Notes: generated by a model from the letters alone, not told the origin. A stretch of DNA of 55,469 nt from Acidobacteriota bacterium (GCA_026393675.1 JAPKZQ010000044.1:1-55469), one strand, 5' to 3'. Counted from the stretch's first letter, positions 26,304 to 37,927 are shown. A program made the numbers and translations.

Positions 26304-27941
26304 ATGATGTCTAGAGCCAGACAGGTTGCTACCACCGTGCTGTCGCTACTCCTTGGCGTGGCCCTCGTCGCCGCGCCGCCGCCTCAGGCCCCGAAGAAAC
26401 TCACCGTTGATCCCGTCGACGCGCGCGTGCAGGCGTTCAAGCAGCAGGCCATCGCCGATGTCGACCGCATGAAGGACCTGACGCAGCAGATGATCGATCA
26501 GGTGTACAGCTTCGGCGAACTGGGCTTTCAGGAGATCGAAACGTCCACGTACCTGAAGGGCGTGCTGCGCAAGAACGGGTTTGCCATCCAGGAAGGTGTG
26601 GCGGGCATTCCCACGGCGTGGACCGCGACATGGGGTTCGGGCAAGCCCGTGATCGCGATCGGGTCGGATATCGACAGCCTGCCGCAGACCAACCAGAAGC
26701 CCGGCGTGCCGTGGCACGAGCCGCTGGTCGAGGGCGCACCGGGACATGGTGAGGGGCACAATTCCGGCGTCCCGATGAACATCACGGCGGCGCTCGCCGT
26801 GAAGGCGATCATGGAACGCGAGAAACTGGCCGGCACCCTCATCATCTGGCCTGGCGTGGCCGAGGAACTCGTGGCCGCCAAGGCGTTCTACGTGCGCGAC
26901 GGCCTCTTCAAGAACGTCGACGTCGTCCTGTTCTCGCACGTGTCAAGCGCGATGGCCGTTTCGTGGGGGTCGGACGCGGGCAACGGCCTCGTGTCGGTCG
27001 AGTATCAGTTCAAGGGACAGACGGCTCATAGCGCCGCCATGCCGTGGCGTGGTCGCAGCGCGCTTGATGCCGTCGAGTTGATGGATGTCGGCTGGAACTT
27101 CCGCCGCGAGCACCTGCGCATCCAGCAGCGATCGCATTACGTGATCACCGACGGCGGCGATCAACCCAACGTCGTGCCGGGCACGGCGTCGGTCTGGTAC
27201 TACTTCCGCGAGACCGACTACCCGCACATCAAGGACATGTGGGATATCGGCAACAAGATGGCTGACGCGGCCGCGATGATGACTGATACGACCGTGACCT
27301 CACGCGTGCTGGGTGCTGCGTGGCCGCAGCACTTCAACAAGGTGGTCGCCGAGACCACCTACGCCAACATCAAGCAGGTCGGCATGCCGAAGTGGGATGA
27401 GGCCGATCAGGCCTTCGCGAGGGCGGTGCAGCGCGAGCTGAAACAGACCGAGCGCGGACTCGAGATGGAAGTCGGCAAACTCGGTGAGCCGATCAGGGAA
27501 GAGGACAAGCGCGGCGGCGGGTCTGACGATATCGGTGATGTCTCGTGGACGGTGCCCACCATCACGCTGCGGTACCCGGCGAATATCCCCGGCGCCACCG
27601 GCCATCACTGGTCGAGCGGCATCGCGATGGCGACCCCGATCGCGCACAAGGGGTGCACGGCCGGCGCGAAGGTCCACGCCCTCACGATGATCGATCTGCT
27701 CCTGAAGCCGGCCCTCCTCCAGCAGGCGTGGGAGTACTACAACACCGTCCAGACGAAGGACCAGAAGTACATCCCGCTCCTGCGGCCGCAGGACAAGCCG
27801 CCGACGTTCCTCAACGCGAAGATCATGGAGCAGTACCGCGAGAAGATGAAGAAGTTCTACTTCGACCCGGCGAAGTACAAGACGTACCTCGAGCAGTTGG
27901 GCGTGGCGTATCCGACGCTCTCGAAGCCGGCGGGGAAGTAG
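26304..27941 (+). CDS. Secreted M20-family amidohydrolase (AbgB-like)
   Basis: A 545-residue zinc hydrolase with a signal peptide (about 1-25). The sequence IGSDIDSLPQTNQ, the zinc-ligand segment GHGEGHNSGV, the VAEELVAAK glutamates and the lid segment with the ligand-like HKGCTAG and HHWSSG match M20D/AbgB-type amidohydrolases, which cleave aminobenzoyl-glutamate or other N-acyl amino acids. It is longer than typical M20D enzymes by an N-terminal signal and a C-terminal helical extension (about 465-545). GAGGAG lies three and six bases before the two adjacent ATG codons (26304, 26307). It stands alone, followed by a hairpin element. Confidence 0.85.
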   Translation: MMSRARQVATTVLSLLLGVALVAAPPPQAPKKLTVDPVDARVQAFKQQAIADVDRMKDLTQQMIDQVYSFGELGFQEIETSTYLKGVLRKNGFAIQEGVAGIPTAWTATWGSGKPVIAIGSDIDSLPQTNQKPGVPWHEPLVEGAPGHGEGHNSGVPMNITAALAVKAIMEREKLAGTLIIWPGVAEELVAAKAFYVRDGLFKNVDVVLFSHVSSAMAVSWGSDAGNGLVSVEYQFKGQTAHSAAMPWRGRSALDAVELMDVGWNFRREHLRIQQRSHYVITDGGDQPNVVPGTASVWYYFRETDYPHIKDMWDIGNKMADAAAMMTDTTVTSRVLGAAWPQHFNKVVAETTYANIKQVGMPKWDEADQAFARAVQRELKQTERGLEMEVGKLGEPIREEDKRGGGSDDIGDVSWTVPTITLRYPANIPGATGHHWSSGIAMATPIAHKGCTAGAKVHALTMIDLLLKPALLQQAWEYYNTVQTKDQKYIPLLRPQDKPPTFLNAKIMEQYREKMKKFYFDPAKYKTYLEQLGVAYPTLSKPAGK

Positions 27942-27942
27942 G

Positions 27943-28012
27943 GGCGCGATTCATCCGCCTTCGCGTGTCGCTTCGGCGGACCGCCGTAGCCTTGGCGGAG
28001 GTGGTCGCGCCC
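27943..28012. repeat. Nested hairpin element after the amidohydrolase gene
   Basis: GGGCGCGA (27943-27950) and TCGCGCCC (28005-28012) are perfect complements and flank TTCAT plus about 49 bases that themselves start CCGCC and end GGCGGAGGTGG. Compared with 142-161, it looks like the same hairpin carrying an insertion in its loop. It begins two bases after the stop. Confidence 0.6.
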
Positions 28013-28061
28013 TTCGAGGCCGGGAGAAGGCGCCGGGTGGACGGACGCTTCCCCCGGCAAG

Positions 28062-29573
28062 TCAGCGCACGCGGTAGACAAAGAACCGCGCGTTGCGGTA
28101 CGCGACCGGCAGGTCGAGCGTCCGCTCGCAGACCAGATAGTCAATCTCGAAGCGTCGCGCCAGTTCGCGCGCCCGTTGCGGCGTGAGCGCGTCGAACGAG
28201 CCGAGGGCCCTGATCCGTTCGGCGACGCGCATCGCGATGGGGCGCGAGTACATCGCGAGCGCCGCGTCCTTGACCTCTTCCAGATAGACATCGCGCGACG
28301 CCGCCACGCGCACACTGGTGCCGTAGCGCCACGCGTGTCCCGGGTCCGCCAGCACATGCGTCGTCGTCGGCGTCGCCTTCAACCAGTCCATCGCGTCCTG
28401 CCAATCGGTGTGCGGCAAGGACAGTTCCAGGACCGGCCGTCCGGGATGTTCGATCCACATGACGTACGCCCCGCGACCGATCGCCGCGCACACCATGATG
28501 ATGGCGACGACCATGGCGCGACGATGGGACGTCGTTCCGCGCGATGTCGAACTGGTCCGGAGTCCCGGACCGTCAGCGACGGCCCACACCAAGTAGATCG
28601 TGCCAAGCACGTCCAGCATCCAGAACAGTCGCGAGATCTGTAGCTGAACGGCCAGCGCCATCCCGCGCGCGACCAGCGGAAGGGTGGCGAGAAAGATCCC
28701 GACCAGCACCAGCGCGCCCATGACGAGACCGGTTTCACGCGGGTGCAACTGGCCGGCCGAGCGGCGAATCAGAAAGACCGCGAGGACGACCGCCACGTAG
28801 AGGCCTGCGACGAGCCACATGCTGGCGGGCCAGGCGTTCGCAAACAGATAGTCCTTGGCCGCGAGCACCGCGAGCCACTCGGCGTCCATCCGCACGGTCC
28901 TTTCGGCGAGCGGACCCCATCCCACCGTCCAGACCATTCCCACGGCGGCCACCGCAGCAGCCGAGGCGAGCAGCCTCCGCCATCGCGGATCGCTGACGTA
29001 GATCGCCACGCCGAGCCACACCGCAAACCAGAAGGCCGTGGTCGGATGCACGATCGCAGCGAGCGCCACCAGGCCGATGGCCAGCCAGATCCGGGACCGC
29101 AGATACGTGCTGACGGCTGCCATGCCGATGCCAAACGCCAGCATCCTCGGCTGCATGTAGCTTTCGAGCGTGTTGACGCCGGTCAAGCCTACGCGATGGC
29201 GCAACGTCATGGCCGCGATGAGGGCCACCTGGGCCCATGGCGACAGTCCCAGCTGACGCGCGACACTCAGGCTCGCGGCCAGTAGTAGCACGAGCGTGAG
29301 CAGGTAGGCTCCGGCGAACAGCTGCGCGACGGTCGTTCCGGTTCTCGAGACCACGAGGGCCGCGACGCGGTTGACGAGGGTGAGCCCGTCCTGAGCCTCG
29401 ATGACCACACGATCGCGAGGAAACAACTCGGGAGCGAGATGACGTTCGATGGCCGGCAGGTGGAACGCCTGATCGCCTACGCCAAAGCGGTAGCCACCGC
29501 TGTTGAGCGTGGCCACGAGGCAGAATGCCAGCGCGGCGAGACCATAACGAAGCGGCGTGAACGGCGAACGCAT
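28062..29573 (-). CDS. Polytopic membrane protein, GT-C-like
   Basis: A 503-residue integral membrane protein with about ten hydrophobic segments and a soluble C-terminal region (about 375-503). The first loop after TM1 reads YRFGVGDQAFHLPAIERHL, in the place where GT-C glycosyltransferases keep their catalytic acid, and the topology is of that type. No specific family motif is recognised. A GTG directly before the ATG gives one more possible residue. Neighbours are a DinB protein and another GT-C-like protein, all leftward. Role is probably in envelope glycan synthesis or export, but this is inference. Confidence 0.65.
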   Translation of the reverse strand: MRSPFTPLRYGLAALAFCLVATLNSGGYRFGVGDQAFHLPAIERHLAPELFPRDRVVIEAQDGLTLVNRVAALVVSRTGTTVAQLFAGAYLLTLVLLLAASLSVARQLGLSPWAQVALIAAMTLRHRVGLTGVNTLESYMQPRMLAFGIGMAAVSTYLRSRIWLAIGLVALAAIVHPTTAFWFAVWLGVAIYVSDPRWRRLLASAAAVAAVGMVWTVGWGPLAERTVRMDAEWLAVLAAKDYLFANAWPASMWLVAGLYVAVVLAVFLIRRSAGQLHPRETGLVMGALVLVGIFLATLPLVARGMALAVQLQISRLFWMLDVLGTIYLVWAVADGPGLRTSSTSRGTTSHRRAMVVAIIMVCAAIGRGAYVMWIEHPGRPVLELSLPHTDWQDAMDWLKATPTTTHVLADPGHAWRYGTSVRVAASRDVYLEEVKDAALAMYSRPIAMRVAERIRALGSFDALTPQRARELARRFEIDYLVCERTLDLPVAYRNARFFVYRVR

Positions 29574-29637
29574 CACAAGAGTGGTCGCCGACGCCCACGC
29601 CAGATCAGTTCTGGCGCCGACGTGCGGATCGTGGCGA

Positions 29638-30132
29638 TCACGATTCGTCCGCGCTCGGTCCGTAGATGCTGGGCACCTTGGATCCGGTCTGCCGGAGGTA
29701 GACGCTGAGCTGGCCCCGGTGATGAATCAGGTGGCTCATCACCCACGAGCGCCAGGCCACCGCCCGAGGCATCGAGAAGAGTTCCTTGCCGTCCTGCTTG
29801 AACACCCACGGACTCATCAGGTCCGCGTCGCTCATGCCTGCCAGCAGTCCGCGGATCTTCTTTGTGTTGTCGTCGAACATTTCCAGCACATCGGCTCGGG
29901 TCGACTTGGTCCGAGTCACGGAAGCCCCGGAGATCATGTTGAATTCCGCGTCCTTCAGGATCGTCTGGCCCCAGGAAGACACATCGGCGACGTGCGAGGC
30001 CAGACGACCGAGCGTCATCGACTTCTCGTGGGGCTGGAAGGCGAACCGGTCTTCCGCGACCCGCTCGAGCACCTTGCGGGTGACAGCCATCTCGTGATCG
30101 AACTCGGGGAGCAACCCGTCCTTGATTGCCAT
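29638..30132 (-). CDS. DinB-family protein
   Basis: A 164-residue four-helix DinB/YfiT-like protein. Metal-ligand-type histidines are in LPEFDHEM, LASHVADVSSW and SHLIHHRGQLSVYLRQ, the last being the characteristic DinB motif. Such proteins bind divalent metal; many act in thiol transfer or stress responses, and the substrate here is unknown. GGAGAT lies four bases before the ATG at 30132; the frame is open further upstream but that part overlaps the next gene. Confidence 0.85.
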   Translation of the reverse strand: MAIKDGLLPEFDHEMAVTRKVLERVAEDRFAFQPHEKSMTLGRLASHVADVSSWGQTILKDAEFNMISGASVTRTKSTRADVLEMFDDNTKKIRGLLAGMSDADLMSPWVFKQDGKELFSMPRAVAWRSWVMSHLIHHRGQLSVYLRQTGSKVPSIYGPSADES

Positions 30133-30172
30133 GGTGATCTCCTTCGGAAGCAGTCGCGCGGTGACCGTGTGG

Positions 30173-32974
30173 CTATTCGAGAATCCGGACGTAGCAGCCG
30201 AGGTGCCGCCGATCGGTGCTGCCCGGTTCCGTGTCGACGGGGTAGAAGCCGCGATCGGCAGTGATGACCAGGCGCACGGTGCCATCCAGTGACGTGGGTT
30301 TGATCAGGATGGCCCGTTCCTCGTCTGCGGCCAACTGTTCGGTCCACACGCGATCCGGCATCTCGATGTGGATGGTATTGGGCACCCGGCTGCGCAGCAT
30401 CAGCTTCAGGTCTGAAATCAGCAGGCCCGATCGCGAGACCACCGACACTCTGGCCCGGCTCGCGCCACGCACCCAGAATCCGGTGGCGTCGGGATACGCC
30501 TGCTCGTCGTGGAACAGGAACAGCAGGCGGTCGTACGCGGCCGCCGCGCGCACGTCTTCGGCGGCAATCCGATCCAGAAACGGCACGACCCGGTAGGGAA
30601 CGATCCGGAGTTCTCTGACCTGCTTCCCGAGCTTGCCGGATGTCGCAAAGCTCACCAGGCCCATATCGGCGGGCAGATCAAAGGCATCGCTCCACTGGCG
30701 CGTATCGGTACCCTCGATGCCCCACTCGATCATCGAGCCGCCCCAGGTTCCGGCCCGAAGCGCCAGGCGTCCCGAGAGCGGCCCCTCGTCCGACAGCGTC
30801 GCACGTCCAATGACCTGAATGCGGTACCGTCCGGCTGGCAACGCAAACCGGGCGTTGAACTGCGCGCCTTCCTGTTGGCCGGCCACTGGGGCCACCGGCC
30901 TGGCAGACAATTCGAACAGACTCGGCACGGTCCGCGCCTCGACGACCGAGAACGGATCCATCCGCAGGGCGATTGGGCGCGCGTGCGGATCGAAGCTGTC
31001 GAGCATCTCAATGTGGCGCCGGTCGCGCGCGTCCGGACCCGGTTTAAGCCACGATCCGATCATGACGGGCATGACACTGGTGGCCAGCAGGACCGCGAGC
31101 AGGGAACCCGCGTCGGCTCGCAGGAAGGCGAGCCCGCGTCCCGTGCGCGAATCTGCTGGTCGTCGGCCTCGAGTCGAGAGCCAACCGACCAGGCCCGTGC
31201 CGACCAGAATGGCCGCCAGCCAGATGCCAGCCTGCACGAGGCCGAGCCACGCCGACTGCGCGAGCAGATCCGGCGCATACACCCAGAGGTGCCAGTCGGG
31301 CGACAACCATGCGATCAGGCGAGACACCCCTTCGTGCCCATGCGCCATGAGCGCACCGCCGCCAACCGTCAGCGTCGCGACACTCGCCCCGAGGCCCATC
31401 AGGAGCAGCAGTCGGTAGATGGCCCGGCGTTCCGGATGCTGTCCCGCACGGCGATACTCGTAGGCCAGGGGCACCGCGGCCACCAGCAGCGCAGGCAGGG
31501 CCAATTCGCCAGGACGCGACGCGCCACCGCGCCACGCGTCAACCACCGCCGCCGATCCAACAAGGGCCGCCAGCAGCAGGCTCAACTCGATCGCGAATGC
31601 GCGAGCCTGTCCCCGTTGCCGCCACAGGGCCCAAAGCCCGACAATGGCAATGGCGAACGCTGGCGCATAGCTGATGGCGCCATACTCCTGATCGACCAGC
31701 AGCGCGAGCGCGTGCCGTCCCACCAGATTGAGCCCGGGAAACGGCGCCGGGCCTCCGAAGTAGGCAGGCGACAACCACAGGGACCCGGTGGTGGCGAGAT
31801 TGAACGTCAGCCAACCCGCCACACTGGCCGCAGTTGGTGCGACGATCAGGCCGACCGACGCCACGAGTCCCCGGCCACCGGCCGCCCGTGTCGTCTGCCA
31901 GCAGCGCCACACGCCGATGCCAACGATGACGCCTGCGGCCGGAAGATAGGCGACGTGGAACCACGGCAGCGCTCCAGCGGCGAGACCTACGAGAAGCGAT
32001 CGCCATGGACCCATCGCCAGCGCGCGTCCTGGGCCGCCCGTCATCGGCAGCGGAGCGTTCCACAGCGCACACGCTCCCGCCAGCACGAGGAGCAGTGCCG
32101 CTGGAACATCTGGTGACACCGTCACGCTGCCCACCACAACCGGCACGGACAGCGCCGTCGCCGCCCAGGCAAACGTCGCGGCGGAGACCGAATCGGTCAC
32201 GTGTCTGGCCCACAGCCAAACCACGGCGGCAGCCAGAGCCGCCAGCACGCTCAGCAACAGCGCGGCGCCCGCGTAGCCGGCGATCCAGAAGCCAGGCATC
32301 AGTATCAGGGGCAGGCCAATCGGCAACAGCGTCGCCCCGGCCTTCGCGGCGCGGGCGTCGAGATCCTTCGCGTAATACGCCGAGTACGACCGCAGTCGAT
32401 AGTTGTTCTCGACGTTGAGATCGCCGTCGTTGACCAGGCTCTGCGTGGCGACCAGGTAATGAGGTTCATCGCCGCTCGGAAGCACTCCGGACGGCGCCAG
32501 CCCGCGAGAGGCTCCGACCAGCACAAGCATGGTGGCCGAGAAGACGATCAGGAAGGCGCGAGAGGCGGGCAGCACGTGCAGTGCGGCAACCACCTGGCGT
32601 CCGCCGCCCGATCCAAGGGCGGCCCACACCACCTGGGCGAGCACGATCACCCACACGAGATACCGGCCTGGGCCGGCGAACACCCGCAGGACGGGCAACC
32701 CGTCGGCCAGCCACGGCACGTAGGGAAGCAGCAGCACCGCCAACCCGTAGAGCGGAAGGACCGGATCGGTCGTCGGTCTGCCTGGCGCGGCGCGGAGTTC
32801 AAACAGGACACCGAGCAGCAGCGCCAGGGACACGCTTCCCGCCAGTTGCGCGAGCCCCGGCAACATGGCGATCCGGACGGTGCCTGATGGTCCGTCGACC
32901 ACGTCGAGCACGCCCAGCGAGATCCACAACGCCACGCCCGCCGTGGCCCATGCGCCCAATGACCGGAATGTCAC
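30173..32974 (-). CDS. Large GT-C-like membrane protein
   Basis: A protein of about 933 residues. The first two thirds hold roughly 13-15 hydrophobic segments; the acidic motif SGDEPHYLVATQSL after an early membrane segment is the DE-type active-site loop seen in ArnT/PMT-like GT-C glycosyltransferases. The last 300 residues are soluble and beta-rich (LPAGRYRIQVIGRATL…), possibly a carbohydrate-binding-like domain. The GTG at 32974 with GAGAG upstream is preferred; a TTG nine codons earlier is possible. Acceptor and sugar unknown. Diverges from the hydrogenase operon. Confidence 0.68.
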   Translation of the reverse strand: MTFRSLGAWATAGVALWISLGVLDVVDGPSGTVRIAMLPGLAQLAGSVSLALLLGVLFELRAAPGRPTTDPVLPLYGLAVLLLPYVPWLADGLPVLRVFAGPGRYLVWVIVLAQVVWAALGSGGGRQVVAALHVLPASRAFLIVFSATMLVLVGASRGLAPSGVLPSGDEPHYLVATQSLVNDGDLNVENNYRLRSYSAYYAKDLDARAAKAGATLLPIGLPLILMPGFWIAGYAGAALLLSVLAALAAAVVWLWARHVTDSVSAATFAWAATALSVPVVVGSVTVSPDVPAALLLVLAGACALWNAPLPMTGGPGRALAMGPWRSLLVGLAAGALPWFHVAYLPAAGVIVGIGVWRCWQTTRAAGGRGLVASVGLIVAPTAASVAGWLTFNLATTGSLWLSPAYFGGPAPFPGLNLVGRHALALLVDQEYGAISYAPAFAIAIVGLWALWRQRGQARAFAIELSLLLAALVGSAAVVDAWRGGASRPGELALPALLVAAVPLAYEYRRAGQHPERRAIYRLLLLMGLGASVATLTVGGGALMAHGHEGVSRLIAWLSPDWHLWVYAPDLLAQSAWLGLVQAGIWLAAILVGTGLVGWLSTRGRRPADSRTGRGLAFLRADAGSLLAVLLATSVMPVMIGSWLKPGPDARDRRHIEMLDSFDPHARPIALRMDPFSVVEARTVPSLFELSARPVAPVAGQQEGAQFNARFALPAGRYRIQVIGRATLSDEGPLSGRLALRAGTWGGSMIEWGIEGTDTRQWSDAFDLPADMGLVSFATSGKLGKQVRELRIVPYRVVPFLDRIAAEDVRAAAAYDRLLFLFHDEQAYPDATGFWVRGASRARVSVVSRSGLLISDLKLMLRSRVPNTIHIEMPDRVWTEQLAADEERAILIKPTSLDGTVRLVITADRGFYPVDTEPGSTDRRHLGCYVRILE

Positions 32975-33001
32975 GATGTTCTCTCGCAGATCACCCTGCA
33001 A

Positions 33002-33369
33002 CCACCTCCAGTAATTCTACCCGGGCTCATGCGTCCGTGGGAGAATCATGAAACGACGGATATCCGGCGAGGGGCGATTTCGGCTTTGACGTGTCTTTCC
33101 GTAACATCTTGCGATCAAAGCGACTCGCGCACGGGAACAAGCTGGCAACCGGCTTGCTGTGACAACAGCCAGCCCCCGCTCCCGCGGACGGACTTGCCGG
33201 AAACTCGGCGGGCCGCCGAGCGCTGCTGTCAGTCTCCCCAACTCCCCCTCGCGCCGGCACGTCCGCCCGACAGCGCCCTCTGCGCTATGCTGCTTGTTGG
33301 GACAAATGCGTCCATGTGCGCCGTGTTCTGGCGCAGGCGGACGCCGAAAGCCTCCGGTCACGAGAGCCC
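33002..33369. other. Divergent intergenic region upstream of the hydrogenase operon
   Basis: No gene is seen. TATGCT at 33286-33291 is the best -10-like box for the hydrogenase operon but lacks a -35 partner. Around 33107-33120 a sequence reading ATCTTGCGATCAA resembles an imperfect FNR/CRP half-palindrome. Neither is strong. A sigma54 -24/-12 pair was looked for and not found. Confidence 0.4.
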
Positions 33370-34527
<1,158 letters not shown>

Positions 34528-34537
34528 GGAGAAGATG

Positions 34538-34999
34538 ATGCACACGCTCGAACCCATCCTCGCCGAGCATCCATTCCTCAAGGGCTTGAAACAGGAGCAC
34601 CTGGCGCTGTTGGTCGGCTGCGCCTCGAACGTGCGGTTCGAGGCCGGCGCGTTCGTGTTCCGCCAGGGCCAGGAAGCCAATCACTTTTACATCCTCCGCG
34701 ACGGAAAGGTGGCGGTGGAACTGTTCGCCCCGCAGAAGGGTGCCGTCGCTATCGACACCTACGGCGAGGGCGACGTGCTCGGCTGGTCGTGGCTGATCCC
34801 GCCGTATCACTGGCGGTTCGACGCACGTGCGATCGAGCCGACGCGCGCGATCTCGCTCGATGCCCGCTGCATGCGCACCAAGTGCGAAGACGATCACGAA
34901 CTCGGATACGAACTGATGAAGCGGTTCGCCAGGATTATCGAGCAGCGCCTCGACGCCACCCGGTGGCAGCTGCTCGACGTCTATGGCGTGCGTTCCTGA
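34538..34999 (+). CDS. Cyclic-nucleotide-binding-domain protein without DNA-binding domain
   Basis: A 153-residue Crp-like beta-roll domain: [18 protein letters not shown], then [23 protein letters not shown] and [20 protein letters not shown]. It ends shortly after the C-helix ([15 protein letters not shown]) and has no helix-turn-helix, so it cannot act as a normal CRP/FNR regulator. It is inserted between the beta and gamma hydrogenase genes, so it may sense a nucleotide or gate the complex by contact. AGGAG is six bases before the second of two tandem ATG codons (34535, 34538). Confidence 0.88.
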   Translation: MHTLEPILAEHPFLKGLKQEHLALLVGCASNVRFEAGAFVFRQGQEANHFYILRDGKVAVELFAPQKGAVAIDTYGEGDVLGWSWLIPPYHWRFDARAIEPTRAISLDARCMRTKCEDDHELGYELMKRFARIIEQRLDATRWQLLDVYGVRS

Positions 35000-35012
35000 C
35001 GGGGTGCGGGTG

Positions 35013-35852
35013 ATGAACGGATTGGCTCAGAGCCCCATGCTGCCGGACCTCTACACGGTCCAGCAGGTGCGCCGGGAGACCGACGACACCTTTACGCTTG
35101 AGCTGGGATTGGCGGCCGGACGGCAGCCGTTCCGATTCTTGGCCGGGCAGTTCAACATGCTCTACGTCCGCGGGATCGGCGAGGTGCCCATCTCGATCAG
35201 CGGGGACCCCGGCAGCCCGGAGACGCTCGTGCACACGACGCGCGCGGTCGGCGCGGTGACCCGGGCCATGCGAACGATGAAAGTAGGCGACATGCTGGGG
35301 GTGCGCGGGCCCTTTGGCGTCGGCTGGCCGGTGGAGCAGGCGGTGGGCCACGACGTCCTGGTGGTGGCGGGTGGAATTGGCCTGGCGCCGCTGAGGCCGA
35401 CGGTCTATCAACTGCTCGCCAATCGCGATCGCTACGGCAAGATCGTCATCCTCTACGGCACCCGCACGCCGGCCGACATCCTGTTCCGCAAGGAGGTCGA
35501 AGCCTGGCGCGCGCGGCTCGACATCGAGGTGTACGTGACGGTCGACCGCGCGACCGAGGGGTGGCACGGCAACATTGGCGTCGTCACCAAATTGATCCCG
35601 AGGGCGCCGTTTGACCGAACGCGGACGGTGGCGATGATCTGCGGCCCGGAGATCATGATGCGCTTCACCGCGCTCGAGCTCGAGAAGCGCGGCGTCGACA
35701 CCGATCACATCTACCTGTCGATGGAACGCAACATGAAGTGCGGCATCGGACTGTGCGGGCACTGCCAGTGCGGTGCCACCTTTATCTGCAAGGACGGGCC
35801 GGTGTTCCGGTACGACGCCATCCAGGGACTGCTGTCCCAGCGGGAGATCTGA
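35013..35852 (+). CDS. Hydrogenase gamma subunit, FAD/NAD(P)-binding reductase
   Basis: A 279-residue ferredoxin-NADP-reductase-like flavoprotein. The FAD domain has [24 protein letters not shown]; the nucleotide domain has [14 protein letters not shown]; the C-terminal [2Fe-2S] motif [20 protein letters not shown] is typical of the HydG/PyrK branch. It exchanges hydride with NAD(P). The start at 35013 is 13 bases after the previous stop; an ATG at 34983 overlaps that gene and gives a poor N-terminus. Confidence 0.9.
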   Translation: MNGLAQSPMLPDLYTVQQVRRETDDTFTLELGLAAGRQPFRFLAGQFNMLYVRGIGEVPISISGDPGSPETLVHTTRAVGAVTRAMRTMKVGDMLGVRGPFGVGWPVEQAVGHDVLVVAGGIGLAPLRPTVYQLLANRDRYGKIVILYGTRTPADILFRKEVEAWRARLDIEVYVTVDRATEGWHGNIGVVTKLIPRAPFDRTRTVAMICGPEIMMRFTALELEKRGVDTDHIYLSMERNMKCGIGLCGHCQCGATFICKDGPVFRYDAIQGLLSQREI

Positions 35853-35853
35853 C

Positions 35854-36633
35854 ATGGCAGGCAGGTCCACACCCACACTGGCCGTCTGGAAGTTCGCCTC
35901 GTGCGACGGCTGCCAGCTGTCGTTGCTCGATTGCGAGGACGAACTGCTCGAGGTGGCCGGCGCCGTGGAGATTGCGAATTTCCCGGAGGCCTCCAGGGCG
36001 GTTGCGAAGGGGCCGTACGATATTTCGCTCGTCGAAGGCTCGATCACGACGCCGCATGACGCGGAGCGCATCCACAAGATCCGCCGCGCGTCGCAGGTGT
36101 TGATCAGCATTGGCGCCTGCGCGACGGCGGGTGGCATCCAGGCGCTGCGCAACTTCAAGGACGTCAAGGAGTACATCTCGATTGTCTACGCCACCCCGGC
36201 GTACATCGAGACGCTCAACAAGTCGACCGCCATCCGCGACCACGTGGTTGTCGATTTCGAGCTGCGCGGGTGTCCGATCAGCAAGACGCAGCTGGTTGAA
36301 GTGCTGAGCGCGTACCTGAACGGCCGCAAGCCAAACATCCCGAACTACAGCGTCTGCGTCGAGTGCAAGCTGAAGGGGAACGTGTGCGGCCTCGTCGCGT
36401 TCGGGCCGACGTGCCTGGGGCCGGTGACGCAGGCCGGCTGCGGTGCCCTGTGCCCGACCTACCACCGGGGCTGCTTCGGGTGCTTCGGTCCGAAGGAAGC
36501 GGCCAACACGGCGTCGCTCGCCGCCACGTGGCGGGCGCAATGGGTGACGAGCGAACAGCTCGTGCGGCAGTTCCGCGGCTTCAACGCCTACGCCGAGGCC
36601 TTCCGCAAGGAGAGTGAGGCCAATGAGAAGTAA
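35854..36633 (+). CDS. [NiFe] hydrogenase delta (small) subunit
   Basis: A 259-residue small subunit. The proximal [4Fe-4S] ligands are in [16 protein letters not shown] (C17, C20), GACATAGG and [14 protein letters not shown]. The C-terminal [12 protein letters not shown]…[18 protein letters not shown]…GCFGC holds two more clusters, as in group 3b enzymes. No Tat signal, so the enzyme is cytoplasmic. One base separates it from the gamma stop, and its end overlaps the large subunit start by 11 bases. Confidence 0.94.
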   Translation: MAGRSTPTLAVWKFASCDGCQLSLLDCEDELLEVAGAVEIANFPEASRAVAKGPYDISLVEGSITTPHDAERIHKIRRASQVLISIGACATAGGIQALRNFKDVKEYISIVYATPAYIETLNKSTAIRDHVVVDFELRGCPISKTQLVEVLSAYLNGRKPNIPNYSVCVECKLKGNVCGLVAFGPTCLGPVTQAGCGALCPTYHRGCFGCFGPKEAANTASLAATWRAQWVTSEQLVRQFRGFNAYAEAFRKESEANEK

Positions 36634-37912
36634 GACGATCAAGGTCGACATGCTCGCCCGCGTCGAGGGCGAGGGCGGCCTGACGGTGAAGGTGAAGGAC
36701 GACAAGGTCACCGACGTCAAGTTCACCATCTTCGAACCGCCGCGGTTCTTCGAGGCGTTCCTGCGAGGGCGGTCGTACGACGAAGTGGTCGACATCGTCG
36801 CGCGCATCTGCGGCATCTGCCCGGTGGCGTACCAGATGAGCGCGGCGCATGCCATCGAGGACGCGTTCGGCGTCACCGTGTCGGAAGAGCTGCGGCAGTT
36901 GCGCCGGCTGCTGTATTGCGGCGAGTGGATCGAAAGCCACGCGCTCCACGTCTTTTTTCTGCATGCGCCGGACTTTCTCGGCTACCAGGACGCGATCGCG
37001 ATGGCCCGGGACCATCTGCCGGTGGTGCAGCAGGCGCTTCAGCTCAAGAAGACCGGCAACGATCTGGTCGCGCTTATCGGCGGGCGCGAGATCCACCCCA
37101 TCAGCGTGCGCGTCGGCGGGTTCTACAAGGTGCCGACCAGGGCCGAACTCGCGCCCCTGGGCGAGAAGCTCAAGTGGGCGCGCGATGCGGCGATCGAGGC
37201 CGTCATGTTCACGGCCGGACTGCCGTTCCCAGACTTCGAGCGCGATTACGAGTACGTGGCGCTCCGCCATTCCCATGACTACCCGTTCAACGAGGGGCGC
37301 CTGGCGTCGAACAAGGGGCTGGACATCGCGGTCCGGGAGTACGACCAGAATTTCGAGGAGCAGCACGTCGCCCACTCGAACGCGCTCCATTCCATCCATA
37401 CGGGACGAGGTCCGTACCTGGTCGGGCCGCTGGCGCGCTACAACCTGAACTACGACCGGCTCTCGCCGATTGCCCGCGACGCCGCTATGCGGGCGGGTCT
37501 TGGGCCCACCTGTCACAATCCGTTCAAGAGCATCATCGTCAGGGCCGTCGAAATTGTGTACGCCTGCGACGAGGCGCTGCGCATCATCGAGTCGTATGAG
37601 AAGCCGGCCAAGGCGGTCGTCGACTTCAGGCCCACGCCTGGCGTCGGCTACGCGTGCACCGAGGCGCCGCGCGGGATCCTCTTCCATCGCTACCGCCTCA
37701 ATCCGCGCGGGCAGGTGCTCGACGCGAAAATTGTCCCGCCGACATCGCAGAACCAGAAAATGATGGAAGCGGACCTGCGGGAGTACGTCACGCCCCGCAT
37801 CAACACGCCCGTCGATGCCTTGACGTGGCAGTGCGAGCAGGTGATCCGAAACTACGATCCCTGTATCTCGTGCGCCACGCATTTTCTGACGCTCAACGTC
37901 GAGCGCGTGTAG
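36623..37912 (+). CDS. [NiFe] hydrogenase alpha (large) subunit, group 3b-like
   Basis: A 429-residue catalytic subunit. The L1 motif [20 protein letters not shown] gives nickel ligands C63 and C66, and the C-terminal L2 motif DPCISCATH gives C414 and C417, with H420 followed by a nine-residue tail that a maturation protease would remove. The motif wording and the beta-gamma-delta-alpha gene order point to group 3b NADP-linked bidirectional hydrogenases. Group 3d is less likely because no hoxU/hoxE-type genes are present. It overlaps the small-subunit gene. Confidence 0.94.
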   Translation: MRSKTIKVDMLARVEGEGGLTVKVKDDKVTDVKFTIFEPPRFFEAFLRGRSYDEVVDIVARICGICPVAYQMSAAHAIEDAFGVTVSEELRQLRRLLYCGEWIESHALHVFFLHAPDFLGYQDAIAMARDHLPVVQQALQLKKTGNDLVALIGGREIHPISVRVGGFYKVPTRAELAPLGEKLKWARDAAIEAVMFTAGLPFPDFERDYEYVALRHSHDYPFNEGRLASNKGLDIAVREYDQNFEEQHVAHSNALHSIHTGRGPYLVGPLARYNLNYDRLSPIARDAAMRAGLGPTCHNPFKSIIVRAVEIVYACDEALRIIESYEKPAKAVVDFRPTPGVGYACTEAPRGILFHRYRLNPRGQVLDAKIVPPTSQNQKMMEADLREYVTPRINTPVDALTWQCEQVIRNYDPCISCATHFLTLNVERV

Positions 37913-37927
37913 AAGGAGTACCGTCGC

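Noticed and set aside
33107-33120. FNR/CRP-like site upstream of the hydrogenase operon
   Set aside because: ATCTTGCGATCAA has only one good half-site and wrong spacing against TTGAT-N4-ATCAA; not reported as an operator.
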